Assembly (NCBI GenBank): GCA_904419955.1 | Contig: CAJFTO010000024.1 | Span: 1 to 41,575 of the forward strand | Direction: 5' to 3' | Length of the DNA: 41,575 bases | Source: Candidatus Roslinia caecavium | Lineage (GTDB): Bacteria; Bacillota; Clostridia; Monoglobales; Monoglobaceae | Part shown: positions 25,970-36,000 of the stretch, in pieces | How the letters are laid out: each line of letters starts with the position of its first letter | Numbering within the stretch: the first letter of the stretch is position 1 | Made by a program: the position numbers and the translations under genes | The notes under the pieces: generated by a model | Database searches by the model: none | The model's input: only the letters and a program-made list of their open reading frames with translations | What the model was told of the DNA's origin: nothing

Positions 25970-26000
25970 AAAGGGCGCTTTAGCGGCGTCCTTTTTTATT
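25970..26000. terminator. Terminator between convergent lipoprotein and DUF4363 genes
   Basis: A stem AAAGGGCGC (25970-25978) / GCGTCCTTT (25986-25994) with one G-U pair is followed by TTTATTTT on the plus strand. It may also serve the minus strand. Confidence 0.75.
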
Positions 26001-26025
26001 TTGCCGGCTGAGGCGCCGCGAGTAC

Positions 26026-26412
26026 TTAAAGCAATTCGTCAAGGCTTAGCTTTTCGTTGCCGGAGAGCTGATCGAACAGATCCTCAAGCGCGTAGAACTC
26101 TATCTTAAATTCATTTATATCGTCGTTTTCCAAGTAACCGACGCATTTTGTCCAAGATATATCTATGTCGTCGGAAATATTTGAATCGATACTCATCCCG
26201 AGCCAGACTTTGTTTTTTTCAAGCAATTCGCCTATTTTATACATGCAGCTTAATAGAAGTTCTCTATCTTCGGCGCTTGAGTTTAGAACTTCCGAAACCG
26301 AATCCGCAGTCTCGTCTACTTCGGTTATGAATTTATTTATAATGCTTAAGTGCAGCTGCACCACGGCGATCACAATGACCAGGAGAACGATCATCGAGGA
26401 CGTTCTTTTCAT
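26026..26412 (-). CDS. DUF4363 family membrane-anchored protein
   Basis: A 128-residue protein with one N-terminal membrane helix (about 5-23, MIVLLVIVIAVVQLHL) and an outside helical domain rich in Asp and Glu. It matches the DUF4363 family, regularly encoded next to DUF421/YetF proteins in spore-forming Firmicutes; the function is unknown. The ATG at 26412 lies 4 nt after the DUF421 stop, and its ribosome site (GGAG, 26421-26424) is inside the end of that gene, so translation is probably coupled. Confidence 0.85.
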   Translation of the reverse strand: MKRTSSMIVLLVIVIAVVQLHLSIINKFITEVDETADSVSEVLNSSAEDRELLLSCMYKIGELLEKNKVWLGMSIDSNISDDIDISWTKCVGYLENDDINEFKIEFYALEDLFDQLSGNEKLSLDELL

Positions 26413-26416
26413 AGAG

Positions 26417-27112
26417 TCAGCTCCTTTTTCCAAAACGCCGTTTTTCCTTTTCTATGATCACAACGCCGCCCTGTTCGTCGGCGCCCATGTAGAAGACGTT
26501 TGAGATCTTTTTAATCTTTTTCTTATTTAACTGTTCGTACAGCCATTTTAGGTCGCGTCCCAGCCTTTTTAGATTGCTTTTTATCAGAGAGCCGTTATCT
26601 ATAATAATATAGCTTATAGAGGAATCCGGCGGCGTCACGCCGAGCAGCTTAGGCGTTACCGGATTATTCTCCGGGGTCTGGATAACGCTTATATTACCGT
26701 TGGTCTCCATTATCACGTAGTCCACCTCGGACAGAGACGACGCTCCGTTGTTGCGTATTTCTTCGAGCAGATCGCCCACGTTGAAACGCTGATTCTCCAT
26801 CTCCCGCTGGTTGAGCTTGCCTTTTGCATAAAACGTGCTCGGTTTGCCGTATAGAGCAGTTCTGAACCGCAGATGTTTATATGCCAGATACGAGACGCCT
26901 ATTTCCAATATGACGAGCACGAATATGGCTACTACGCTCGTAAGCAGAGGTTTTCCGTTATCGGTGATCGGCATGGCCGCAAGCTCGGATATGATTATCG
27001 TAACTACCAGCTCGGACGGCTCCAGCTCGCATATCTGACGCTTTCCCATAAGTCTTAGGTTTACAACGACAAATATATACATTATTATTGTTCTGAGTAT
27101 AGTGATTACCAT
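26417..27112 (-). CDS. DUF421 (YetF-like) membrane protein
   Basis: A 231-residue protein with membrane helices near the N-terminus (about 5-85) containing the signature LRLMGKRQICELEPSELVVT, then a cytoplasmic two-part beta/alpha domain (YGKPSTFYAKGK, DLLEEIRNNGASSLSEVDYV). The family is widespread in spore formers; roles in the spore membrane have been proposed, but activity is unknown. The start at 27112 (MVITILRT) matches family starts and has GAGGT upstream. The long upstream extension to 27379 would overlap the divergent kinase gene and is rejected. It is the first gene of a pair with DUF4363. Confidence 0.88.
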   Translation of the reverse strand: MVITILRTIIMYIFVVVNLRLMGKRQICELEPSELVVTIIISELAAMPITDNGKPLLTSVVAIFVLVILEIGVSYLAYKHLRFRTALYGKPSTFYAKGKLNQREMENQRFNVGDLLEEIRNNGASSLSEVDYVIMETNGNISVIQTPENNPVTPKLLGVTPPDSSISYIIIDNGSLIKSNLKRLGRDLKWLYEQLNKKKIKKISNVFYMGADEQGGVVIIEKEKRRFGKRS

Positions 27113-27212
27113 AGATTGCGCGACCTCTTTGTTTTGAATTGAATATGTAATAAAGCGAGCGGCGGCGCGGCAAAGCTTCTGCATAAATATTAAATTAAAA
27201 GCGTAAACTCTA

Positions 27213-27241
27213 TTTACAAATAATAGGGGCTTTGATATAAT
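27213..27241 (+). promoter_or_regulatory. SigmaA promoter of the ROK kinase gene
   Basis: TTTACA (27213-27218), a 17-nt spacer and a perfect TATAAT (27236-27241). Confidence 0.85.
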
Positions 27242-27293
27242 ATAACCATATTTTCTGGATAAAATACACACATATTTTAAGGGAGGTTTTCTC

Positions 27294-28244
27294 ATGTATA
27301 TAGGTATTGATTTAGGCGGAACAAATATAGCGGTCGGATTGGTTGGCGACGACGGAAAACTATTGAAGTCGGTCTCCACGCCGACGCTCAGCGAGCGCGA
27401 CTATACCGAGATAGTAAACGATATGGCAAAACTTGTCAGGGGCATACTCAGTATAACCGGACATACCATAGACGATATCGACGGGATAGGGATAGGGAAT
27501 CCCGGTACGGTCGATAACGAAAACGGGATCATTCTCTATTCAAATAATCTTGGATGGGAGAACGCCAACGTCAGGGAGGAACTGAATAAGTATTTCGACG
27601 TACCCGTAAATATTGAAAACGACGCGAACGCGGCGGCGTTTGGCGAGTATTCGCTGTACGCCGACAAAATAAAGGATTTTGTATTCGTGACGCTCGGGAC
27701 CGGAGTCGGAGGCGGAATAATAATCGACGGCAAGATATACAGAGGCTTTAACGGCGCGGGCGCGGAGCTTGGACATACGACCCTCGTCCACGACGGCGTA
27801 AGGTGCACCTGCGGCAAGAAGGGCTGCTGGGAGGCGTACGGTTCGGTGACCGCGCTGATCAGGCAGACGCGGGAGGCCATAGCCGAGAATCCGGATTCGC
27901 TGATGGCGAAGACGTATAAAGATACCGGAGTGGTAAACGGCCGGACTGCGTTCGACGCGGCGAAGGCCGGGGACGAAGCCGGGAAAAAAGTGGTAGATAA
28001 ATATCTCGAGTATGTGGCCGACGGTATCGTCAGTATGATAAATATATTCGCGCCCGAGGCGCTTATGATCGGCGGCGGCATAAGCAAAGAAGGCGATTAT
28101 TTGCTGGAGCCGATAAAGAAATTCTGCGCCGAGAACGTGTTCTGTAAAAATATCAGACAGACCGAGATAAAGATCGCGACGCTCAACAACGACGCCGGCA
28201 TAATAGGCGCGGCTATGGCCTGCAAGAAGAGCTTGGAAGGCTGA
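27294..28244 (+). CDS. ROK-family sugar kinase, probable glucokinase
   Basis: A 316-residue cytoplasmic ROK kinase that phosphorylates glucose or a related hexose with ATP. Motifs: ATP-binding DLGGTNIAVG at 6-15, the catalytic aspartate in NIENDANAAAFGE, GTGVGGG, the ROK signature around FNGAGAELGHT, and the zinc site CTCGKKGCWE. There is no N-terminal HTH domain, so it is an enzyme rather than a NagC-type repressor. GGGAGG lies upstream of the ATG. It stands alone between promoter and terminator and is divergent from the DUF421 gene. The sugar specificity cannot be read directly. Confidence 0.93.
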   Translation: MYIGIDLGGTNIAVGLVGDDGKLLKSVSTPTLSERDYTEIVNDMAKLVRGILSITGHTIDDIDGIGIGNPGTVDNENGIILYSNNLGWENANVREELNKYFDVPVNIENDANAAAFGEYSLYADKIKDFVFVTLGTGVGGGIIIDGKIYRGFNGAGAELGHTTLVHDGVRCTCGKKGCWEAYGSVTALIRQTREAIAENPDSLMAKTYKDTGVVNGRTAFDAAKAGDEAGKKVVDKYLEYVADGIVSMINIFAPEALMIGGGISKEGDYLLEPIKKFCAENVFCKNIRQTEIKIATLNNDAGIIGAAMACKKSLEG

Positions 28245-28265
28245 GGATTAAAATTATCATACGTT

Positions 28266-28304
28266 AAACGGGAACGGGGAGTTATTTCTATTCCCGTTTT
28301 GTTT
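28266..28304 (+). terminator. Terminator of the ROK kinase gene
   Basis: A stem AAACGGGAA (28266-28274) / TTCCCGTTT (28291-28299) is followed by TGTTT. Confidence 0.8.
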
Positions 28305-28380
28305 GGGGAAATTTTGTGATTACAAAGCGAGCGCGGCGGCGAATACAGCCGCGACGCTTCGCGATACGGAACTGTTATTA

Positions 28381-28451
28381 AATTGTCATGTCAAAAAAAC
28401 ACACAACTGTCACGTTAAAAAAACGTACAATTGTCACTTTAATTTATAGGA
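28381..28451. repeat. 24-bp tandem repeat resembling a transposon end or operator array
   Basis: TGTCA recurs at 28384, 28408 and 28432, exactly 24 bp apart. Units 1 (28381-28404) and 2 (28405-28428) agree at 19 of 24 positions, both carrying AAAAAAAC; unit 3 diverges after TGTCAC. Such spaced TGTCA repeats are seen as transposase-binding sites at ends of Tn7-like and related elements, but no transposase gene lies in the window. Confidence 0.6.
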
Positions 28452-28486
28452 TGGAGTTGTTACAATATAACTAAAATCAGAAGGCG

Positions 28487-28513
28487 CTGACGTGAAAATT
28501 CATTTCGCGTCAG
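28487..28513. other. Strong hairpin upstream of the MocR-like gene
   Basis: CTGACGTGAAA (28487-28497) pairs with TTTCGCGTCAG (28503-28513) over 11 bp with one G-U pair and a 5-nt loop. No T run follows. A second GC-rich imperfect hairpin lies at about 28,328-28,362. The gap 28245-28671 has no gene. Confidence 0.55.
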
Positions 28514-28671
28514 CCTCCGGCATAATTAAAGCGTCAGTGCGAGATTTTCTTCACATAGCGGCGCTCTAAGACGCGTATAGTCGTAATAATCTCTTATTGT
28601 TCCTTGCCCTGCGGATAAGAGAGCTTTTATTTCTATTAGCGCCGACGCAGGGCGGCGGAACGGAGATTATT

Positions 28672-30030
28672 ATGGAAGTATTCGATATCCAATTGGATCG
28701 CGGCGGGGTCATGTATAAGCAGATATACGAATGGGTAGTCGGCGCGATCAAGTCGGGCGTCATATCCGACGGGGAGCAGCTTCCGTCTATAAGAACTCAA
28801 GCCGAGTATTTGGGCGTAAGTCGGAATACCGTCGACATAGCGTATCAAAATTTGGTGTCGGACGGGTATGCGACGGTCAAGAACAGGAGCGGATACTTTG
28901 TTTTATCGGACGGCGGCAAGGATTTTGGCGTCGAAGAAGAGACCGATCCAGGATGTAAATATAATTTAAGCTTAAACGGAGTAGATCTTTCAGGCGTAAA
29001 TTACGGAGCTTTTTCAAAGATAGTACGGAATATAATCGACTTGGACGGGGATCTGTTCGGTCATGGTCAGAAACAGGGCGAATACGAGCTTAGAAAGCAA
29101 ATAGCTAAGTATTTATATATTTCCCGGGGGTTAGAGTGCGATCCGCATCTTATAGTTATAGGCGCCGGGAAGGATTATCTGCTGAGTATGCTGACCCAGA
29201 TCTTAAGCGGGACTTACGGCATGGAGATACCGGGCTCGGAGAAGATCTACAGAGCGCTGACCCTTACGGGGCGAGACGTGAAGTTGATAGAGTCGTCGTT
29301 TAAAGGGATAACCCCGGACGAGATCGGCGGAGTGGATATAATGTATATGAACCCGATACATCATTTGCCTCTCGGATATACGCTCTCGGAGCCGGAGTGT
29401 AAAGAGTTTTTAAGGTGGGCTTCTGAAAAAGACGGGCGGTATATCATAGAGGACGATTACGACGGCGAATTTCAGTATGATTATCATTTCGGAGCCATGA
29501 AAAGACTCGATAAGAACGACAAAGTTATATTCATAGGAGACTTTTTCAGAAGCATAGCGCCCGGGGAAAAAACGGCTTATATGGTTTTGCCCAAGTCGCT
29601 TATAACCGAATGGAAAACAAAGCTCAAATTTTATTCTCCTCTTATTTCAAAGTGGGAGCAGAGGACGGTTTCCGAATATATACGACAGGGCTATTTGATA
29701 AAAGGAATAAGAAAGAGCCGCGATATATACAAGGCGAAACGCGACGCGGCGATTGGGGCGCTCAAAAAGAGTAAATTATGGGAAAAACTTGAGATATACG
29801 GACAAGGCGCCGGAACTCATTTTATAATACAGTATAGAGAACGAGAGGAGGACGAGCTGCTAAGAAGTTCAAGAGCGATAGGGGTCAAAATGGTTCCCGT
29901 ATCAAGTTTCAGGTTGATGAGGAAATGGGAAAAGGATAAGCGAAAAGGGGCGTTTACGTTTGGTTTCGGCGGACTTAGGCCGGCCGAGATTGAAGGAGCG
30001 GTCTCTTTGCTTGAAAAGGCATGGCTTTAA
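28672..30030 (+). CDS. MocR/GabR-like regulator lacking the PLP-binding lysine
   Basis: A 452-residue protein. Residues about 10-80 are a GntR winged helix (QIYEWVVGAIKSGVISDGEQ, then YLGVSRNTVDIAYQNLVSDG). About 110-452 is a fold-type-I aminotransferase-like domain: HGQKQGEYELRKQIAKYL, VIGAGKDYLL, NPIHHLPLGYTLSEPE, IIEDDYDGEFQYDYHFG. Where MocR proteins have a segment like TFSKSLAPGLRIGYMVLP, this one has DFFRSIAPGEKTAYMVLP, so the Schiff-base lysine is Arg293 and the nearby conserved Arg is Lys. It may therefore bind a ligand other than PLP, or none. The ATG at 28672 has CGGAG upstream. The giant enzyme gene starts 12 nt after its stop, so the two are probably co-transcribed. Confidence 0.85.
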   Translation: MEVFDIQLDRGGVMYKQIYEWVVGAIKSGVISDGEQLPSIRTQAEYLGVSRNTVDIAYQNLVSDGYATVKNRSGYFVLSDGGKDFGVEEETDPGCKYNLSLNGVDLSGVNYGAFSKIVRNIIDLDGDLFGHGQKQGEYELRKQIAKYLYISRGLECDPHLIVIGAGKDYLLSMLTQILSGTYGMEIPGSEKIYRALTLTGRDVKLIESSFKGITPDEIGGVDIMYMNPIHHLPLGYTLSEPECKEFLRWASEKDGRYIIEDDYDGEFQYDYHFGAMKRLDKNDKVIFIGDFFRSIAPGEKTAYMVLPKSLITEWKTKLKFYSPLISKWEQRTVSEYIRQGYLIKGIRKSRDIYKAKRDAAIGALKKSKLWEKLEIYGQGAGTHFIIQYREREEDELLRSSRAIGVKMVPVSSFRLMRKWEKDKRKGAFTFGFGGLRPAEIEGAVSLLEKAWL

Positions 30031-30042
30031 GGAGGTATAATA

Positions 30043-33000
30043 ATGCTAAAAAAAGTGATTGGATTGGTAATGAGTATGGCGATGATCATTGGATGTATGC
30101 CGGCGACGCTCGCGCAGGCGGCGCAGGTAGACGACAACGCGGCGCAAACTCAGGATAGCGCCGAGCTTCAGAGCGGTTCGGAGTTCGATCCTGAAACAGT
30201 TATGTGGACGAATAATCCCATCGAGAACGTTTTAGCTCAAGAGGGGATCTATAAGACGGTAAAAGACGTTAATCCTAACGCGGATAAGAAAGATACAGAC
30301 GTGCAAAATCCGTATGCGTCCCAAGGGGATAATTACAACGGTTGGGAATATTCGGAGTTCGTGTGGACGAACTATTATCCGGTGGGCAACGGCAGGATGG
30401 CCGGAATGGTCGCCGGCGGTATCGATAACGAGGTGATCCAGATAAACGAGGACACCTGCTGGGACGGTTCGCCTTACGGCACGCTGACGAACGAGAACGG
30501 CGACGTTATAACGACGCTTGAGCAGACCAACGCTGCGCAGAAGATAACCACGGAAGATCCGACGAGCGGAAGCGTAGAGGGCGCGTGGAGATATTACAGA
30601 GGCGCGAACGCGGACGGAACTCCGGCTGAGATCGGTTCGGCGGGCGTGCTTGTGGGCGACGAGGCGTTTAGGACGGATTACACCGAATTTGCGGATCAGA
30701 GTATCTCGAATCAGGCGCTCAATATAGATAACTCGAAGACGCAGGAAGCGGTTCAGGACAGATGGAGCATGGAGGGAATGGTAGAGGAAACTTTCCTCGG
30801 CTCTCCCAGCAGGCAAAGAGCGTATAAGTCGTTTGTAGAGGTATATCTTGATTTTGGACAGAATCACGAGCAGGCTTCTAATTATACCAAGAGTCTCGAT
30901 ATGGAGACCGGCGTTGTAACGGTAGAGTATGACTACGACGGTTCGCACTTTAAGCGCGAGACGTTTGCAAGCTATCCGGATCAGGTAGTAGTTACGCATG
31001 TGGAGTCCGACTCGGCTCTAAACTTCAGCGCTCAGCTGCATACGTATCACAGTGAAAAAGACGGTTATTACAGCTATGAAAAGGTAAGCGGTAACGAAGT
31101 TAAAGTGACCGCCGCGATCACGAACGGCAGTAGGGACAATAACGAAGTCGGAACTGTAAACGCTATAAAATTCGAGGCGCGCATGTTCTTGGACGGCGAC
31201 GGAACTTTCTCGGTTTCGGACGATAACACGACAGTTACGGTAAACGGCGGAAACGAAGCTAATATATACGTAGTAGGCGCTACAAATTACGTTGATTATT
31301 TAACTCTTGACAATACAAAACCGTCGGCCGACTGCGACAGATATGCGACTAACGTCAAGAGCAGAACATACGAGCAGATAAAAGAAAGACATCTTGCTGA
31401 TTTTAGCGAACAATTTAACAGAACCGAACTCAATATTGATAACGCAAACGGAGTAGACTATAGCGGTACGCCTACGGAACAGCGCGTTCGTAAAAATATA
31501 TCCGGCAAGTCCGGCTTTTTGACAGGCGCGGGTTCGAGAACGTCCGACGCTAATAAAAACGGCGTGTACACAACGTATTCGGAAGGCGATAATCAGCTGG
31601 CCGCGCTTGAATTTAATTATGGCAAATATTTGATACTTTCAGGTTCGAGAGACGGCCGCGAGGCGTCCGAGGGCGAGATAGCGATTCAGGAGAGCCAGCC
31701 TCTCAACCTCACCGGTAAATGGAACGCCGCGTTCTCGGCTTCGTGGAACGGTAAGTATACTATAAATATAAACACGGAAATGAATTACTGGGCGGCGCAG
31801 CCTCTTAACATAGGCGACAGCGAAAAACCGCTTATAGACACGTTCGACGAGCTGGCTCAGAGCGGAAGTATCACTGCGGCTAATCAGTACGCGATTTATA
31901 ACGACAGAGGCGACGATACATATCAGCCCGGAGATCCGTGGGTAATGCACCACAATTACGACTTGTGGAGAGGAACTCAGCCGATAGATAACGCGACGGC
32001 GGGACTTTGGCCGACGGGAGGAATCTGGCTGCTCGACCACGCATGGCAGTATTATCAGTATAACAAGGACACCGAATATCTTGCGGAAGTGTATCCGTAC
32101 ATGGTAGGCGCGGCCAAGTTCTTTACTCAGTTCCTGGTCGTCGATCCGAAGACCGGATATTTGATAACCGCGGCTTCGTGTTCGCCCGAGCAGGGAGGCG
32201 TTCAGCCGGGACCCGCGATGGATACTCAGCTTGTGAGAAACCTCTACGATATGGTACGGCAGGCGTCCGAGATACTCGGTAAGACTAGCGAGAATGCGGA
32301 TCTGCTGACGAAGATAGACGAACAAATGCCTTCAACATATTTTGCGGACGAAAAGGGTAAGATAGCGCCTAACCTTATCGATGACAATGGATACATACAG
32401 GAATGGGTAAGGGGCGACGTCACATTTGATATAAGCGAGAGAGACAGCGGACAGTGGTCGGTTACAAATCCGTTTACGAACGAGACGGTTAAAGTATACG
32501 ACCATGGCGCAAGCAACGCGGGCGGACACAGACATTGCTCGCATCTTTGGGAGATCTTCCCGGGAACGCACCTTAGCGCTTATAGCGAAGATCCGAACGA
32601 GCAGGCGTTATTCAAAGCGTTCCAGAAAACCGTATCGGCTAAGGGAACCGGCAGCGGTCAGGGCTGGGGCTTGGCGTGGAGGATCAACCTCAACGCGAGA
32701 GCTTTAGACGGCAACGCGGCGTCGACCATGCTCGAGCAGCTGTTTACCACAAGAACTTCGCCGAACCTGTTCGATCAGCACCCGAACTTCCAGATAGACG
32801 GTAACTACGGCGCGACGTCGGGTATCATAGAGATGCTCGTTCAGAGCCACGACGGTACCATAAATCTGCTCCCGGCGCTTCCGGATCAGTGGCAGAGCGG
32901 TTCGTTCAAGGGATTCAACACCCGCGAGGGCGCGACGGTAGACCTTACTTGGTCGAACGGACGGCCGACGGAGGCTAAGCTGCACGTAAGAGAGAGCGGA

Positions 33001-36000
33001 GATATGAATATCCGCACGATCTACGCTCCTAAGGCTAAGGTATACGACGAAACCGGCGCAGAAGTAACGGCGACGGTTAACGAAGACGGCAATCTGCTCA
33101 CATTTAACGTTGAAGCGGGAAAGACTTATACGATAAATAATTTTGGTACCGATATTATGAGAACGGTATACGCGGCTGCAGATACGACAGAATTTTACGC
33201 AAGCGACGGCAAAGCTGAACCGAAAATTGCCAACGGCAACGAAGTAGGATATTTGTATAACGACCGCGGCGCGGGAGTTAAACTTGGATATGCAGTAGAT
33301 GATTTCTCATTTGACGGTCTGCAAAGTCTTGAGCTTAAGATGGCCGATGTCAGAAGTTCTGCGGCGAAGGTTTCCATCACATTGGATTCGCCGACCGGGA
33401 CGGAGATCGCTAATCAGTCTATAACTGAGGGACCGAATCAGATCGAACTTAAAAATATCGACGGCGTGACAGGGGAACACAAGATATATCTGCTCTATTA
33501 TACAGATCCGTACGACAGCGATCAGAAATATATCGGAAATGCAAGCGATCTGACGGCTACGTACAGAGTAGAGGATGCGCCGGAGCCGACAGTACAGCCG
33601 GTTGAATTTGATTATAATATAAGAGAAGCGTACTTCAACAGAGACGGTCTCCTAAGCGTTGATATCGGTTACAGCGGAGAAGATCCGGCGCCTGCGGCAA
33701 AATTGATCGCGGCTACATACGACGAGAACGGCATTTTGACGGATATGGCGGACTTTGATATAAACGGCGCTATTACGGACACGTTCGATTACGCGCAGCC
33801 CGAAAACGGAACGACCAAAGTTTATATTTGGGATAACATGGAGACTATGACTCCTCTCAGCGCGGTCAAAGAAGCGGAAGTCATGCCGGCGCCGACGCCG
33901 CCCGCGACCCCGAACCCGACGCTCGATCCGTCTACGTACGTATCGGTAAACGACGTGACGACGGCCGACAGACTTGGCGAAATAAACGGTAGATCCGCGT
34001 CGGATTATTATGTTTGCGATAACGACTTCGAGTGGAAAAGCGACGTTAAAGAAAGCTATAAAACGGTATTTGGCGAAGACTTCAGCGATACTTACGCAAG
34101 CAGATATATAGACATGAGAAACAACGCTTCGATAGACGTGCCGTTTACGGTCGGAGCGGACGAGGCGGCTAATTACACGCTGTATACGCTCTGCCAGGAA
34201 TATAACGGCAGATATTATACGGGACGATTGTATGCGGCCGACGGAGCGACTCCTATAGGCGACGAGATAAATAACGTAGCTCTCAGCGGGATCAGCGTCG
34301 TTGCAAGTGCGCATCCGGAGGATAATTGTTCGGCGTCCAGAAGACAGGTCGCGATCGTAGAGTTCGAGCTTGGCGATTTAGAGGCCGGCAACTATGTGTT
34401 CAGGATCACTGGAGTATCTAACAGCAATCCTCTGCTCGCCGTAGCGTTTTATACCGACGATATAGCGAGACCGACCGCGGCTCCGCAGCCGACCGCGACG
34501 CCGACCGCGACGCCGGGACCGACTCAGGATCCTACTACGCTTGGAGCGTATGTGAATAACGTCAAATATAACACGGTAAGAGAAGCGGTAGCGGCTGCGG
34601 CGGAAATCAATCCGCAGAGAGAAGAAGATCGGGTATATATCGATATTATGCCCGGCGCCTACCGCGAACAGGTAGTCGTAAACACGCCGTACGTCACAAT
34701 GAGACAGGCGCCGGATACCGAGGGTGCGGTTACGCTGACATGGTATTACGGTTTAGGTTCGCTCTACGACAGCTGTAACGAGGACGGCTATTACGATCCG
34801 TCCGTTATAGGCGACGGCGAATCTTACGGTCCGAGCGACTGGGGCCCGGCGCTCAAAGTCGACAGAAACGCGACCGGATTCACGGCGGAAAATCTTATTA
34901 TTGAAAATTCATATAATAAGTATTACACAGAAGAAGAACTGGCGGATATAACCGGCTACGATCCCGATCCTAACAACAGCGATTTTAGACGTAAAGAGTG
35001 GATACAGGCTCAGAAGAGCGACGGCGTCAGCGACGACGAGATAAACAGCTACCTCCAGTCGAGAAAAGATATAACTTACGCCGGCGTTAAGGGAAGTCCG
35101 AGAGAACGCTGCGCGGCGCTGCACTGCTCAGCCGACAAGGCTTCGTTTATAAACTGCGAGATTATGTCGACGCAGGATACTATCGGAATAAACACGGGCA
35201 GAATGTATTTTAAAGACTGCAAGCTGGGCGGAACGACAGACTATATTTGCGGCAGCGCGACGGCGGTATTCGATAACTGCGAATTATACACTAACGCGGG
35301 ACCGCTCCAGGCTGAGAGCGCTACAATAACAGCGCCCAGCAATGCTGTCGAGTCAGAAGGCTATCTGTTCTGGAACTGCCGCGTAACAGGTTCTGATACC
35401 GCGACACCGGGTTCAATGGGAAGACCGTGGGGCTCGGGCGGCGGTCCGGCGGCGGCTTACATTAATACGACTGTTAGCGCGGCTGGCGTAAGCCCCGGAA
35501 ACGACAAGTATTTGATTTCGGGAACCGGTTGGTCGGATATGAGCGCTAATAAACCGGAGGACGCGCGTTTTTATGAATATGGAACCGTGAATACAAGAGG
35601 CGAGGCTCTTGACACTTCAAAGAGAAGAGGCAGCGAGCTCAGCGACAATATTTCCAAAGGTTTGCTCGACGAATGGCAGGTTCTCAGATTCAATCCGTAT
35701 ACATATACGGCGGGTTCGGACGGCTGGGATCCGGCCGGAATGGCCGACTCTTATGCCGGAGTTAACGAGATAATCTCAACGGCTACGGTCGAGATACCTG
35801 AAGGCGACAGCAATACGGTTGCTCTTCCGACAGCTCCGGAGGGCTACGAATATAAATGGGAATCTAATTCCGAGTACGCTATAGTGAGTAAAGACGGTAC
35901 AGAGATCGAGGTAATAAGACCGGCGAACGGCGAACAGCCCATAGAGAGTTCTATAACACTGTATGTGAGAGACGCTAACAACAAAGGCGTCGGGGCGCAG

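Noticed and set aside
27113..27379. N-terminal extension of the DUF421 protein
   Set aside because: It would overlap the divergent kinase gene and its promoter; family members start at the MVITILRT position.
30232..34314. Several long minus-strand frames inside the GH95-CE8 gene
   Set aside because: Arg-rich shadow frames with no ribosome sites or known domains, opposite a well-supported gene.
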